A DNA stretch of 64,000 bases from assembly GCA_030267565.1 (NCBI GenBank), contig BRXU01000001.1:9713001-9777000 (forward strand). Reading direction: 5' to 3'. This DNA is from Pleodorina starrii. Its lineage: Eukaryota; Chlorophyta; Chlorophyceae; Chlamydomonadales; Volvocaceae. The notes beneath the pieces were generated by a model. It worked only from the letters and a program-made list of their open reading frames with translations. It was not told where the DNA came from and ran no database searches. This document shows, in pieces, positions 13,462-25,908 of this stretch (within the stretch, counting starts at the first letter, position 1; every line of letters begins with the position of its first letter). The position numbers were made by a program, and so were the translations under genes.

Positions 13462-15152
13462 ATGATGTTGGCCAACACGAAACTCAGCTCCGGGCACAGC
13501 GTCGCTGGAGCGCTCTGGAGCACTCGGTCCCCTAGTTGCACACCCCGGCCTTGTAAACATACCGCGCTAGACCTCGTCGGCTCAGCGCCGCACCGGCGAC
13601 AGCCGCTGTCGCCCAGCCCGCGAGCCGCGCCCACGGAGACAGCCCAGCAAGTGCTCGTGCAAGAGCCGGAAGCGCGGCCCTACCCGGCTGCCGGGGATGA
13701 CGACGACGACGAGGACTGCGCGCCGGAGGCAGGGCCGGGGCCCCGCAGCGGCGGCCCCGGCCCCGACGTGTCCTTCGTGTCGCTGGTGGACGGAAAATAC
13801 ACGGTACGAATGTACGGCAGCTGCGCAGGTACCTTGTTGACCTTGCCACCTCAGCCCCTCACCTTCAGCGCCCGTGTTCGGGTAGCCGAGCACGCGGGCA
13901 CGCAGGTGCCGTGGAAGGTCACGGCAGGCCCGTGGGCAACAGGATGCGATGGCCCGCCCCGTCCCGTGCCCGTCCCACAACCTCCCTCATTTGTGGGAGC
14001 CCGGGTCGCCTCCCTAGGTTACTTTTCTGCGCTTCTCCTTTCCTTTCCCCTTATTTACCATGCTTCTGGCTTCTCCTTCTTGCGCAACAACCTTGGGGGC
14101 GCAGGTCCGCGGGCGGCTGGTCCTGCCTGTTCCCGCCTCCAGGGTGTATGCGCTGCTGACGGACTACGGCGGCTGCAACCGGGTGTTTGCCAACATCGCG
14201 GCGTCAGAGGTGGTGCGATCGGAGGAGGGCGGGCTGCAGGTGGTGCAGGTGCGGCGGTGGGGGTGGTGCGGGGGTGGGGGTGGAGGTGCGGGGGTGGTAC
14301 AGGTGCGGGAGGGGTGCAGGTGCCGGGCGCCCCACTACTACCCCACTACCCACTACCTTATGCGCCCAGGTGGGTGGTCGGGTGGTGGTGGTGGTGGTGG
14401 TGGGTGGGGTGATAGGGGGGCGCTCACGCCGCCCCTGGGGCTGCGGAGGAGGGGGGGGTTGCAATTTGCAATGGCCGCTCGGGTCACGGGGGGTGTCTCG
14501 GGCTTTGCCCCCCCAGGAGTGGTCAACAAGGTCCGCAGTGACTCATGTTATATAATGGAGCATAATCACTCCCTGACCCCCAGGAGTGGTGACGGAAGGA
14601 CGGCCCGGAAGGGCAACCACACCGCACCACACCGGGCCGTGAGGCAGTCCGTTGGCCGCAAGCCACGAGCCGCCCAGCTCGGCGCCTCGCGCTCTGCCTC
14701 ACCCCCCTCCCCTCTCCGCGCCCGCGCCTGCCTCCCCGAACGTGTTTCTCCCTCCTCCCCCTTCCCTGCCTCGTCGGCCGCCCGCTGGCCGCCTCCAGAG
14801 CTGCCGGTGGAAGTTCCTGGCCTTCTCGGGAACCTTCCGGGTGCATCTGGGGGTGCTGGAAGACCCGGACAGCGGCACGCTGCTCTTCAGCCTGGTCCAA
14901 TCCAATTTCATGCGCGACTTCGAGGGCCGCTGGGCCGTCAGGCCCACCGAGGCAGCGACGGCGGCGGCGACGGCAGCGGCAGGTGGCGGCACGGAGTGGT
15001 GTGAGGTGGAGCACCAGCTGTCGGTGGTGCCGTCGGTGCCGGTGCCGGCGCCTGTGTCGTACTATACGCGCAGCATTTTTGTACGGCAGGTAGAGGGCAT
15101 CCTGGCGGACCTGCAGCGGGCGGTCCTGGCCGTCGACTCGACGGAGGTGTGA
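13462..15152 (+). CDS. START/polyketide-cyclase-like lipid-binding protein, probably plastid-targeted
   Basis: Three exons, 13462-13803, 14105-14248 and 14799-15152, join in phase 0 and give 279 residues. The first ATG follows a stop-rich stretch. Residues 1 to about 60 are rich in Ser, Thr, Ala and Arg with few acids, typical of an algal chloroplast transit peptide, followed by an acidic Asp/Glu run and a Gly/Pro linker. The domain starts near residue 108 (DGKYTVRGRLVLPVPASRVY, then ALLTDYGGCNRVFANI) and continues with RWKFLAFSGTF, SNFMRDFEGRW and a C-terminal helix (FVRQVEGILADLQRAV). This is the helix-grip order of polyketide cyclase/COQ10-type START proteins, which bind hydrophobic ligands; plants and algae have plastid members. 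The ligand is unknown. Exon 2-3 joining (VVQ to SCRWKF) follows phase and family pattern; a further small exon in the 550-bp intron cannot be excluded. Confidence 0.82.
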
Positions 15153-16700
15153 GGCGGCGGGCGGGGCGGAGGCGGCGGCGGCGGGAACGGGAACGGGGGT
15201 TTGACCTGGGGGATCTCCATGCGTGTGTATGTGTGTGTGCAACGAAAGGACGGCGCGGCGTGGCGCCTGGTACGTCAAACGTGCGGCGGCGGCGCCTGCT
15301 GTGTCTTACGGAGTTTCCGGCTCTCTCCTCCGGTTTGAAGAATGCGACGGAAGGGAGCGAGTCAGGGACCCGAAGGGCGGGGGCGCGGTGCGCGGCGCCA
15401 TGGCCCGATGGGGGCGCCGCCACGGGACGCGGGCTGCGGCCGGTAGCGGGGTGGCGCGACAGAGCGATCCTGGACGAGCGATGCCCTTATTTGTACGCCG
15501 GTGTGATGGGGAATCGAGGCGGCTGTCGCTTCTTCATTGGTGTGTGATGAAACGGCGACAGCGCAGTGAAAAATGTTTCGTCTTTGTTCTTTTTCTCTCT
15601 CGCTTTCTTTGGGTGGGATCGCTTTCTCTGGGTAGGAACGAGTGCAGAACATGAACAAGGAAAGATTGGTTGTCCTGCCTTGTCGTCCAGCAGTGCAGTT
15701 GCAGCAGTAGCAGTGGATGCCGTGCTGTGCCGTGCTGTGCCGACCCGAACCCACACGCGCCGCTGTGACGGGGCCCCATTCATCCACGCGCACGCACAGC
15801 ACACGCGTGATCACCGCACCTGCAACACGATCGAGTGCCACCGATCGACTGGCGAGGCCCCGCGGTCCCGGCGGTCCAGTTCTGGTGAGGTGACTGCCAG
15901 TGCAACCAGCGAAGCGGGTGACGCAGGATGCATGCATGCTTGCATGATTGCTATTGTGGGGCAGCTACCGATGTTGCCGCGTCGTCGTCGGGTGTACTGC
16001 GCTTGCGGGGGCTGCGCGCGGGCTGGGGGAATGGGCGGGGGGCCGCGGGGGCGTGGGGGCTGGGCGAATGCTCGTGTGTATGTGTGACGTGACAACCCGT
16101 GCCGGCCTGCGAGGGGTTAAGACCCCCCTCCCCCGCACGTACTGTTACCGTATGTGCCGTACCAAGATGCGGCTGTGGTATTTGCTGTGTCTTATTTGCT
16201 GTGCCCGCGTGGGACACGCAGGAGGGGTGAATGTGTGCATGTGCGTGTGTGTGTGTGTAAGTGGATATGTGTGTGTGTGTCTTTGTGTGACGAAGAGTGG
16301 CCACGCAAACAGCCGTTACGAAGTAGCTGCGGTGCCCGTTTGTCGGTTCGTTCCAGGTCTGTCTGTGCTGATGCACCGCCGGGGACGTTGCCTGATGAGG
16401 CGCCGACGCGGCCGGGTGGTGGACCAGGGCGGCACTGGCGGTCCAGGCATGATGTTTACCTCCAGGGGGGGGGCCGCGACCCACTTGAGCGCCAACCTGC
16501 TGGGTTGGCGCGGGATTGGCCACTGTTGTGTGGATGTTACGGCCGGCCCCTATACTCTCGGAAGGGTGGGAGTCAGCAGTAGGGCCAACTGGTCCGACTG
16601 TGTTGGCATACAGACGGCGCACGTGTCTGTGGCCTAATATTTAGCCTGTACGGCTAGCAACCGGTGTGAAAACCGGTTCCCCTTGTAATTGTCGAATCCT
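15153..16700 (+). other. Probable 3' UTR of the START-like gene
   Basis: No good coding sequence follows the stop codon. The stretch contains TG/GT runs (16240-16280) and alternating ATGCATGCATGC near 15929-15940. Volvocine 3' UTRs are often long and end shortly after TGTAA; candidates are at 16256-16260 and 16684-16688. Confidence 0.45.
16659..16688 (+). terminator. Hairpin plus TGTAA poly(A) signal
   Basis: A perfect inverted repeat AACCGGT-GTGAAA-ACCGGTT (16659-16678) is followed six bases later by TGTAA (16684-16688), the green-algal polyadenylation signal. It is the best candidate end for the START-like transcript, about 1.5 kb after the stop codon. The hairpin may be incidental. Confidence 0.45.
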
Positions 16701-17842
16701 AATGTCATTGTGCTGTACGGTGGTTCGTTTGTACACAGTAGCGCAGAGATACGTTTTGTCCGACTGTGGTTGATTTGTCGGAAATCCAAGGCAGTGGACC
16801 GGCAGGGGCCCCGGCGCGGCCGGCCCGGGAGGGCCCGGGTATCCCCCGGGAGGCGGGAGAGAGCGCTTTTTGCGTGTCCTTGGTTCTCTCTCCTCTACGG
16901 ATGCGTGTGTCCCGACCTGCGCCTGTATGCGTGTGCGGCTGTTTCACGCTGATGATTGACTCCAGGGTGGGGGCATGTGGGGGCATGACATTTCGATATC
17001 AACGCTGAAACCTTGGCATGAACGAACGCAAATGTATCCCACAAATAGAAAATAGCCTTGTGATAGCCGCCAAATAAAGCTGCACGTATTGTTGCTCCTT
17101 GAGAAGATGTTGCAATTCTCGCCCCAAAGATGCTGGACATAATCGACGTTCCGGTAGGCGACTTAATAGACCCTTGATACTTTTTGCCCTTAGCGTTATG
17201 GAGATAGGCTCGTGCTCATGACTGGCCTCAGTCTTCTTGTACCATCTGTCGTTTCCGGTCCATTTCGGGACGTGAGCGGCTTTCGTTCACGGCCCGATCC
17301 TGATTTCCCCTACTTCTGCTAGTTGCAGTACGGGGCTGAGAACCTCGGGGTCAGCGTTCTGGGTGCCAGCGCTGGCATCCGGGTTCTTGCACGCGTTGTG
17401 ACCTTACAAGTGAAAGCAAGGCCAGTACGCCAGCCCCAAACAGCCGTAAGTACTAGGCAACATGCACAACCGCCGACTCCTCCTTCCTTTCCGCAGGTGC
17501 ATAACCGCCGACTCCACCTTCCTTCCCGCGGGTAGCGTTGGTACACCCCTGCCTCCCGTCAGCTGGCCGATAACGCGCGCACGGCGGCACGCAGCCTGAC
17601 CTGTATCCTGCCGACGCCCCGGCGCCCTGGACTGCTCGGCTTGAACCTCGGCACAAGCTAAACAGGTGACCGGTTGTTTGCGTGGAACATGCAATCCGAC
17701 CTAAGTGTGGCTCGGCGCCGCACGTGAGCGGCAGGTTGTTGCCGACTCTAATTCCCGGCTGCCCGTCCGACCAGGGAAAACTGGTGTGGCTTCAGCAACC
17801 AATAGCCGCCTCGACGCCTTCTTAAGTACGACCCGCTCGGAC
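16701..17842. other. Upstream region of the alanine-rich gene
   Basis: No gene is seen. A GC-palindromic patch (GGCCGGCCCGGGAGGGCCCG, about 16818-16837, followed by a CCCCGGGA repeat of it) lies near the middle. The promoter and 5' UTR of the downstream plus-strand gene should be in this interval. Confidence 0.4.
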
Positions 17843-20800
17843 ATGGAAGACCATCTGTTGGCAACATTGTCGGAGCTTCGGCGCTGTCGAGATCGACTGG
17901 CGGGCCCGGCGCGCCCCGTGACCGGTAAGGGCGGGCTCACGAAGCCTGTTGGTGCTTCTGGGCGGGCGGCTGCTGGAGGACCCCTGCCCCTGGAACATCC
18001 GGATTGCTTACAGCTCGCATGTTGCTCCATGCAGGTGCGCGGGAAGAGCAGGCGATCCGACTGCGTCTGGACCGCGCGCGGCGAGCTGCGGAAGCGATTG
18101 CGTCAGCAGCCGCAGCAGCTGCCGGCACCTCTGAGGCGCTCAGCGCTTGTCGCCCGCCAGCGGATTACGACCCCGAACTCGTCGCACGGAAAGCCGTGGA
18201 GGCCGCGTCGTACCTGGGGTCTGTCGCGGACATCCTGTCGGTGGCAACAGACAGCCCGCAACTCGGCACGCAGGCTGATGCTTCCTCCGCAGTCGCCGCG
18301 GAAGCTCACTCCCTGGTGACCCACATCGCACGGAGCTTGGCGCGGCTCCAGCAGCTGCAAGTGTTCCGGTCCGTCGATGCGGCTAGGGCGGCGCTGGCGG
18401 CGGGCGACCCGGCCGCGGCCGCGTCTGCTGCGTTGCGGGCGGAGGAGGCTGCCGCGGTGGTGATGTGGGTCGCATCCGTTGGGGGCTGGGAGGTGGTCCG
18501 CGAGGCGAGGGCGGCGCAGCGAGCCGCCGCTGAGGTGATGGAGGCGGCTGAAGCGGCGGCGGCAGGGCCGCAGCGACAGGGTGAGGCAGCTGACCGGGAG
18601 CACCGACCTCAGTGCGCCGGGGCCACAACGTCACAGCAAAGCGACACAGGCGCAGCCGCAGTCCCCACCAGCACCGGGGGGCCGTTCTCGTCGTCGCCGT
18701 CGTCGTCGTCGTCTTCGGGAAGCAGTACGGCGATGGCGGTGGTGGTCGGAAGCAGTGTTGCCGCAGCCGCCTCTCCCGCTGCTGTCGCGACAGCGGTGGC
18801 AATGGCGGCGACATCGACGGTGGCGACAGCAGAGAGCGTTGAGATCGAGACCCGGGAAACTGTGGCCGCCGCCGCCTCGGCGGCGGCAGCGGCGATGACT
18901 TCGGTGGAAAGCCGTGCAGCAACGGTAGCGGCGGCGCCCGCTGCCGCCGAGGCGGCGGCGTCCGCTGTCGCCGAGGCGGCGGCACCTTCTAACCGTGAGG
19001 CCGGAGCCGCAGCACCCGCCGGCGCTGGGGCGCCGGCCGCAGCAACGGAAACAACGGGGCCGGCACCGGCGGCGACAACAATTACGGGTGCCGAAAGCGG
19101 TGAAGCTTTGGCGATCGCAGCCGCAGCCGCTGAAGTGGTGACGGCGCCTGCAAGCGGCGGCATGGTCGTGGCCGCGGCAGGCAGGCTGACAGAAGCGGTT
19201 AGCTTCGAGGCCGGGGCGGCAGCGACCGCCGCCACCGCCGCTGTGGCGACGGCGACCGACGGCAGCGTGCGCGTGACGCCGGCGGCCCCCACCACCACCG
19301 AGGCAATGACGCCGGAAAGGACCATGCCTGCGGTGGCAGCGCCAACTGCCACTGTCACGACCACGGCGGAAGGCAGCACCCCGTGCAACCCGGCAAGCAT
19401 CCTGTCGTACATGGCTGGCCTCGCGGACCAGGCTACTCCCGATGGACGGGTTCCCAGTGCGGCCCTGACCGAGGCTGTTCGTATGTGTAATGCAGCGATG
19501 GAGCCGCAAAATTACGAGCGGCTCACCGCCCACACCGCGGCGGCCGCCGCCGCCTGGGCTGACCCGAAGACCCGATACCGCCTGGTCAAACTCTTGTCGT
19601 ACGCCGCACGTCAGCTACTGGTGGTCGCTCCTGCCGCGGGCGAATCGGACCTGGAGTCGTACGATGAATGGCAGCTGGCGCATGTGCTTCAAGATGTGGG
19701 AGGTGAAGTCCTGATGCCATGGAGCCACGTGGTTATGTTCATCATGCACAGCATCAACAAGGCCCTGCTCGGGCTGGGGCCCGGGACAGGTCCCTTGCAA
19801 GCGGCGGGGCCAGAGGTGATTCGGCTGCTGGTCCGCACGGACCTGGTGCAGTGCCTCGCTCGCATGTCGGCGGCGATGGTGCCGCCCATCACATCCTCTA
19901 CGATATGGCCGGTGGCTATTTTGAAGCGTTCAATGCGGATGAAGGCCATGTTGGGTGTCGAACAGGCCCTGGACTCTCTGGTATCAGCTTTTGGAATCTC
20001 CGATTTGTGTCCCGGCCAGCCCAAAGCGCAGGCTGCCGCACGCGAGCTGCGCGGCGCCGTGCTGCGGAGCCGGGCGCTGGAGCACCTGACCCGCGCGGCG
20101 ATGCCGATGATGCAGCACGCTGATGCCGCCGCCGCCGCCGCCGTGTCTGCCGACGGAAGCGGTCCCGCCGGCCAGGGACCCTTGGTGGCCGTCGTCGGCC
20201 AAGCGGATGAACGAGGCCAGGCTCGGGGCATCCTGCGCATGGTTGCTGGTATCGTGAACAATCTGCTCACAGCGGCTGTGCAGAATGACCGCCCCACGGC
20301 GGTGTGGGCGAACGCGATGCTGGCCGGCGACTGCGTGCAGTACTTCCTGGTGCTGCACGTCGTGAGCCAGCTGTGCGCGGCCGACGGCGGACCCGACTAC
20401 GGACTGCCGGCTGGAGCGAGGCTGCCGGCGTATGAGGTGGAGGACGACGGCGAGCAGGCGCCGGCCAGGCGAGGCAGCACTGCTTCACGGGGGGCCAGGA
20501 CCGCCAGCGGCCCTCTGCGGCTGAGGGCAGATGTTGTGGCCCGGGCGTTCGGCTGGTGGGCGCGCAACACCCGGACGACGCCTTGCTCCGGTCGGGCGCT
20601 GCGAGCGGTGTGCGAGCGGGCAGCGGCCGCTGCCCACGCCTCCTTGGCAGCGGACAGAGGGGAGGACGCAGCGGTAGCGGCAGCTGCAGCGGCAGCTGCC
20701 GGCGAGAGCATTGCGGTGCAGGGCCGGTTCTCACCGCCGGGGGACGCCGTGGCAATGGCGGCAGCGGCGCTGCACTGCGCGGCTGCCCGCACTCCCGATG

Positions 20801-22827
20801 GCGCGGACGGCGTCTTCAGGGGGCTTTGGGAACCTGTCGTGCAGACCGCAAACGCTGCCGTACACGTCAGGCCGCGCGCGGCGCTTCTCGACGCTTGGAC
20901 TCCGCTGCGGCTTCTGTTGGCGCTGCCCCTGCCACCTCTGGGCGTCTCACCGGAAGGTGAGCGCTAGGACGGTAACACGCAATGGGCTTTGGCTGCCGGG
21001 TTGGTTGGGTTAGCTGGGTTAGCTGAAGATACATACTTTGCAAACAGGACTGTAGCGAGATCACGTCCAAGTAACCACAATCGTTATCCTAAGTATCCAA
21101 GTTGCGTTTCGTTGCAACCACAACCCCTGTGTGCCTAGCGTGGGAAACCCCTGAGTCCGCCTTTGGGTTCGGCCGCCTCCCTTTCCACCTTGCCCTAGCT
21201 CTTGTCCTAACTTCTTGCGCAAGAACTGACATTGCTTTCCGATTTTCATCATGTCCCCATGTACGGCCCGACCGCCACTTTCCAGCATATCCAGTCCTAG
21301 CCAGTCCCAGCGCAACAACCAAGAATATACTCCTAATATGTTCTGTCTCGTAAGTTTTTTACTCCTCTGCCGCCTGCAGACATGGGACCCCAGTTCCTGC
21401 CGCCTCAGCCCGGCCCGGACCTGGCCGCCGCCCTGGCCGCCGGCTACTTGCCCGCGCTGGAGCGCACCATTCGGAACGAGGCCCGCCTCGCCGGTGCCTC
21501 GCCCCAGCAGCTGGCGCCGGTCCTGCAGGGCATCTGCTCGCTGCTGGGGATCTCTACGGGTGGCGGGCTGGTGGGCCTTATGGCGTACGGCAATCCGACC
21601 GAGGTGGCGGCACTGCTGGTGACACTGGGGAAGGTGATCCGTGTCGCGAGGAGCGCCATTACCGATGACCAGACGACGGCGTTGCTCGTCAAATTTTTGG
21701 ATGCAACGCTGTGGGTGTACAATCTGGCTGGGCACGGGTCCGGAACGGCGGACAGGCACTGGTGGCGGCCCTACCACAGCGGCCATTTCGGCGATTCGGG
21801 TGCGCCGTCTTCGTCAACGTCGGGGGGCCGTTGCGGCCAGCCTGGTGCGGGCGCAGATGCAGGAGGGAGGAGCGAGGGCAATGGCGGCGGTGACCGCAGC
21901 CTACCCCCGCTGCAGCAGCTGTCGCTGCTGGGAGCCTTCTCTGCATACCGCTGGCTGCGTGGGCTTGGCTGTACCCCTGAATGTGGGTCGCCGCAGTTCA
22001 CGGTATACGCCTATTGCACTGTGCTACGCTGGCTGCCTCCTCTGCTGCACGCCTACCTGAACTGCAGTCGGGATCTGGAGGGTCCGGACGGTGGGCCAGC
22101 CGCACTCCTGCCAGCAACGTCGGCCGCTGGGGACGGCAGCGGTGGCAAGTCCGGCCTGCGCGCCGTGGGGATTGGCAGCAGCAGCTGGGAGCGTCTGCTG
22201 CTTCGAGAGGTGGACGTGCCGCGAGTGATCGGGATCACGGCGGAGGTGGCTTACAGCAGCCTGCAGACGGCGGACGGCCGCGCAGCTGAGTGGATGGGCT
22301 TTGCCAAGGAAATTGCCGTGGTTGCACTGCACCTGGTGATTGCCTTCCCCAGCCAGGGGCGAGCCGTGCTGCGCGCGCCGGTGAAGAGTGCTGGTCCTCG
22401 GAAGACAACGCTGCTAGATTGGCTGCGAGAGGCACTGGCAGCGGGTGGTGACAGCCGCCTCTGTGACGACTTCATTCGCCACTTCCTAGAGCTGGCACCG
22501 GCGGTGGCTGCGGGCAGGGAGCCGGGCCCGGAGGACCTGGCCCGGCTACAGCGCGTTGAGGGCGACTGCGGGCGGGCGGCGCTGGTGGGGGCCCTGCTGC
22601 CGCCTCCCTGTGTAGTAGCGGCGGCGCTGCAGCAGCTGCCGCTGTGCGCCAACCCCTGGTGCACCAAACTGGAGGGCGACAGCGATGCGGGGCTGGTGGG
22701 GACGGGGCGCAAGGGCAGCAGCGGCGCTTCGTACTGCTGCCGGGCCTGCCAGCTGGCGCACACGCGGGCGACGGCGGGGCACAAGGGAGAGCGCAGCGCG
22801 GGCGCGCGAGGTGGGGCACGGAGGTAG
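17843..22827 (+). CDS. Large alanine-rich protein with degenerate C-terminal MYND-like zinc finger
   Basis: Three exons, 17843-17924, 18035-20956 and 21380-22827, join in phase 1 at both introns (GT-AG) and give 1,483 residues. The start is the first in-frame ATG (MEDHLLATLSELRRCRDRL), a short coiled-coil-like opening. Residues about 30-210 are alanine-rich helices. About 215-470 are low-complexity Ala/Thr/Glu sequence encoded by GCG/GCA-rich DNA. From about 480 onward helical sequence resumes and runs through exon 3. The last 61 residues contain CANPWC, then YCCRACQLAH and GHK. This resembles the end of large volvocine families with MYND fingers (CxxC, CxxC, YCxxxCQ, HxxxC), but the second CxxC and the final Cys are absent. 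MYND domains bind proline-containing peptides in protein complexes; whether this one still binds zinc is doubtful. No catalytic domain is visible and no function is assigned. Confidence 0.75.
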
Positions 22828-25800
22828 GGGCCGGCTGAGGGGTTGGGGCGATGCGGGCGCAACATGGGCTTGGGCGCGGGTGACCGTTTGCCTTTAAGCC
22901 GTCGCTCGCTGCTTTGGCAGCATGCAGTGTGGCGTCGCCCTGCAGAGCGCTGCAGAGCCAACTAACGATACGTGGGGTGAAGCGGGGCTTGGGTGTAGCC
23001 GTGTACGCGGGCCGCTGCCGCTGAACAGCCTTTCGTGTGTGTGGCGTCGCGGGGTGTCTCATGGCGGAAATCGACTTGCAGCTGGGGGCGTAGATGCGAG
23101 CCGAGGGCAGCACGTGGCTGTGCGGGGCGTGCTCTCCCCTCGGCCGCCGTCCGAGGCCCTGCGCCCGCCGCCCTGCGCCTCTGGGAGCGGGGTAAGAATG
23201 ACGAGACCACAGCGCGTGGGGAAAGCGGAAAACGGGCTGGGCCCACTCAACCGCCGGTGCCTGCTGGGCGGAGCTCTGCGGCTGCTGCCGTGTATGTTGG
23301 GCGGTGGGATGGGTGGGATGCCAGCTCCCGAGAGGGGACTGTGCGGCGGTGAGGGAAGGTAGGATGTGACGGACGTCCACAGCCCATTGCACAGCTGCAT
23401 TGCAGTGTTGAGGCCGGAGGTCGCCGGTCGACGACCAGTGCCATTGCAGCGGCTGGCCAGGGCGCAGCCGCCCTCATGGGACCGCCTGGGCCCTCAAAGA
23501 GGTGATCGGACACAGTCGGCAGCTGTCGGGAGGTTGGCCCTTGGCCGTGTTGCGGCAGCTGTCGGGAGCCTCGCGGCCTTGCGCGGCGCGGAGAGGCAGG
23601 GGACACGGGGTTTCAAGCAGCCGTCTGCATGCATGGATGAATGGTGGTTGGCGGTTGGCGGTTGGCGGATAACTACGAGCTCTTGTGGCTCCGCTGTTAG
23701 CTCCGGTGCGTCATCGCCCTTCTGCTGCAGCGGACTGACACGGCAGGCGTAGGTGGTACCGGTAGGTGCTGCCGCAAGGCGTCGGGACGTGCCGTCGACA
23801 GGTTTGCAATGGCGGGGCGCGGAGCCACGGACCTGCAGGCAGGGATGGGATGGACCCGGGAGGGGAGTACCTCCGGGTCCACAACTTATTTACCATCGTT
23901 ATGGGGAACAGGGCGGTTCGTCCACCTGAAGTTTGATGGGGGGGCCGAACGTGGTTCCATGCATGGATGGGTGCGCCACCACCGCCGTGATGCGGCCGTG
24001 CTGGGTGTCTCTTTTCGCTTGGGCCGATGGGCCCGTGAGCCCCCCACGGTTTGGGCTCATGGCTGCGACGAGTGTCAGGAGGGGTGCCGGTGTCCTGACG
24101 GGGAACCCTAAATGGGAGGGGGACGTGGCAGAGAAGCGCGTAGGAGCACGAAGGGTTGGCTGTGCGGGATGTGGCTAGCAGGAGGGGAGTGAGTGCGTGC
24201 GCTAGCATTCATGGCGCCAGGCGGCCGAGGTCTTTTCTGGCGGGATGGATTTTGCTGGATGTCGTTCGTGCCTGGATGTGGCCATTTGGGCATTTGTGTG
24301 TGCGTGTGTGTGTGTTGCAGGGTTGGGGGTTGCGGAAACGGGTCGAACGTTGTGAAAACGCGGGGAGAGCGTGAGGACGAGGCGGCGAGGGGGGCCGAAC
24401 ATATCGGTACATCATTCACCTGCTCAGCAGATTCTGCTGTGCAGAACAGCCCCTGCTGAAGACTACGAGTATCCAGTATCTTACCGGCCGGGCCGCACGC
24501 CAGCCAGCAGCCCGTCGCGCCCAGCTTGGTTGACTGGGCGCATTTCACGGTGCCTGATGCAACACCGAGCGGCGGGTGCCGGGGCTGCTGCTACCGGTAC
24601 TGTGTTTTGGTCCGGCGGTCGCATCTGCTGCCACAACAACGACGTCCTGGAGCATCGTACCATGTACATACCACGCAAGTTGCGGGAATACGGCACCGCA
24701 ATGTGTCAAGGCAGTTGTGTGGGTCGCTCCCCTGGTATAAGCACTAGCTCGAGTTGCTGCCCCGTGTGCCGTGTCGAGTGTCGAGTCGGCCGTCAGAGCT
24801 GGACAGAGTGTCAGTGGAGCCAGCGGAGGCCCAGCGATGCTTGAATGCCTCACCACACGCACCTGGTGCCGTTTATGGTGGGCTGCCCACATCTCACATT
24901 GGTGCAGAGGTTGCAGCACCCCCCAGGCCCCAGATTGCGCTTACGGGGCACACCACCTGTTACAACACGAACGCATGCCGTTCCGGCTCCGCCGCTCTAT
25001 CGCGGGGCTTAAATAAGCCCTCAACCACCTATCTCCTTCCCTTGTCAAAAAAAGTATGCTCTTGTGAACGAGTAAACGGCCGACACTCAAATGTCGTCTT
25101 AGGCCTCGAAACTACGACGTCGCGCCCCGCCACGAACGACTTCATGACTGCCGCTCAAGCGCCGAAACCCGCCGCGACACCGCGAGAATCAGGGAACGCT
25201 CTCTCGCTAGCCCTGACAGCCCTTGATGCAGTGTCGGGTGACGCCGTGCAAGGTGCAACTCCTGCGACAAACACATACACACGGGGCGGGGCGGGGCGGA
25301 GACGACAGGCGCGGCAAGTGTCGTCGGCGGACGGAGGGACTTCATCCATGCAGCCGGGGACTCTCCTGGACACCCCTGCCCGCTCTCACCGGGGGTACAA
25401 CCGCAGGCGCCGTTAGAGCAGCGGTACGGCGCGTTCGGCGCTGCCCCCCGCCCCCAAAACCTGTATACCGGTAATGCAGTTGCTCAGCCCCGTTTCCAAC
25501 CGGCCCGGTGGGGCAGAGGCCCCCCGACGAGGCCATCACGGCAGGCCAGGGCCGGAAGGGCATCATCGGGCACCAGGCGCCTGGCGGGTTTCCGTGCAAG
25601 TCGCACATCGCGGAAGCGAGCTACGCGGAAGCATGTTGGTTACTCCTAGTGAGTCTAGATGGGCAGGCCGCGGTCGTCGTGCACTGCATATTGCGATGCT
25701 GGAGAGCAGTGCTCAGGTAGTGTTGGTAGGGGAGTATGAAAGGGGTCGTAACACCCAATCTATGCACATCGATACACAGCCGAAACGCCCGCCCGGTCCG

Positions 25801-25908
25801 ACACCCACCCACCCACCCACCGCACGCCCGGTCGTGCGCCCCCCGGCCGTTTTTTAGCGGACCTGAGAAGTTCTCACCAAAAATAGGTTGAAGCGACTGG
25901 AGTAGTTT
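22828..25908. other. Intergenic region between convergent genes
   Basis: This 3.1 kb lies between the stops of the alanine-rich gene (plus) and the SH3-like gene (minus). Short ORFs (for example 24371-24844 and 24754-25416, plus) resemble no protein I know. I found no TGTAA close after the upstream stop. A CCACCCACCCAC run sits near 25804-25822. The left part is presumably 3' UTR. Confidence 0.4.

Noticed and set aside
18609..19412. 267-codon Ala/Val-rich minus-strand ORF.
   Set aside because: It is the antisense shadow of the alanine-rich coding stretch in exon 2 of the plus-strand gene, created by GC-periodic codons.
24371..25416. Plus-strand ORFs of 157 and 220 codons.
   Set aside because: The first opens with GTG and neither shows recognisable domains, a family pattern or splice-supported neighbours.
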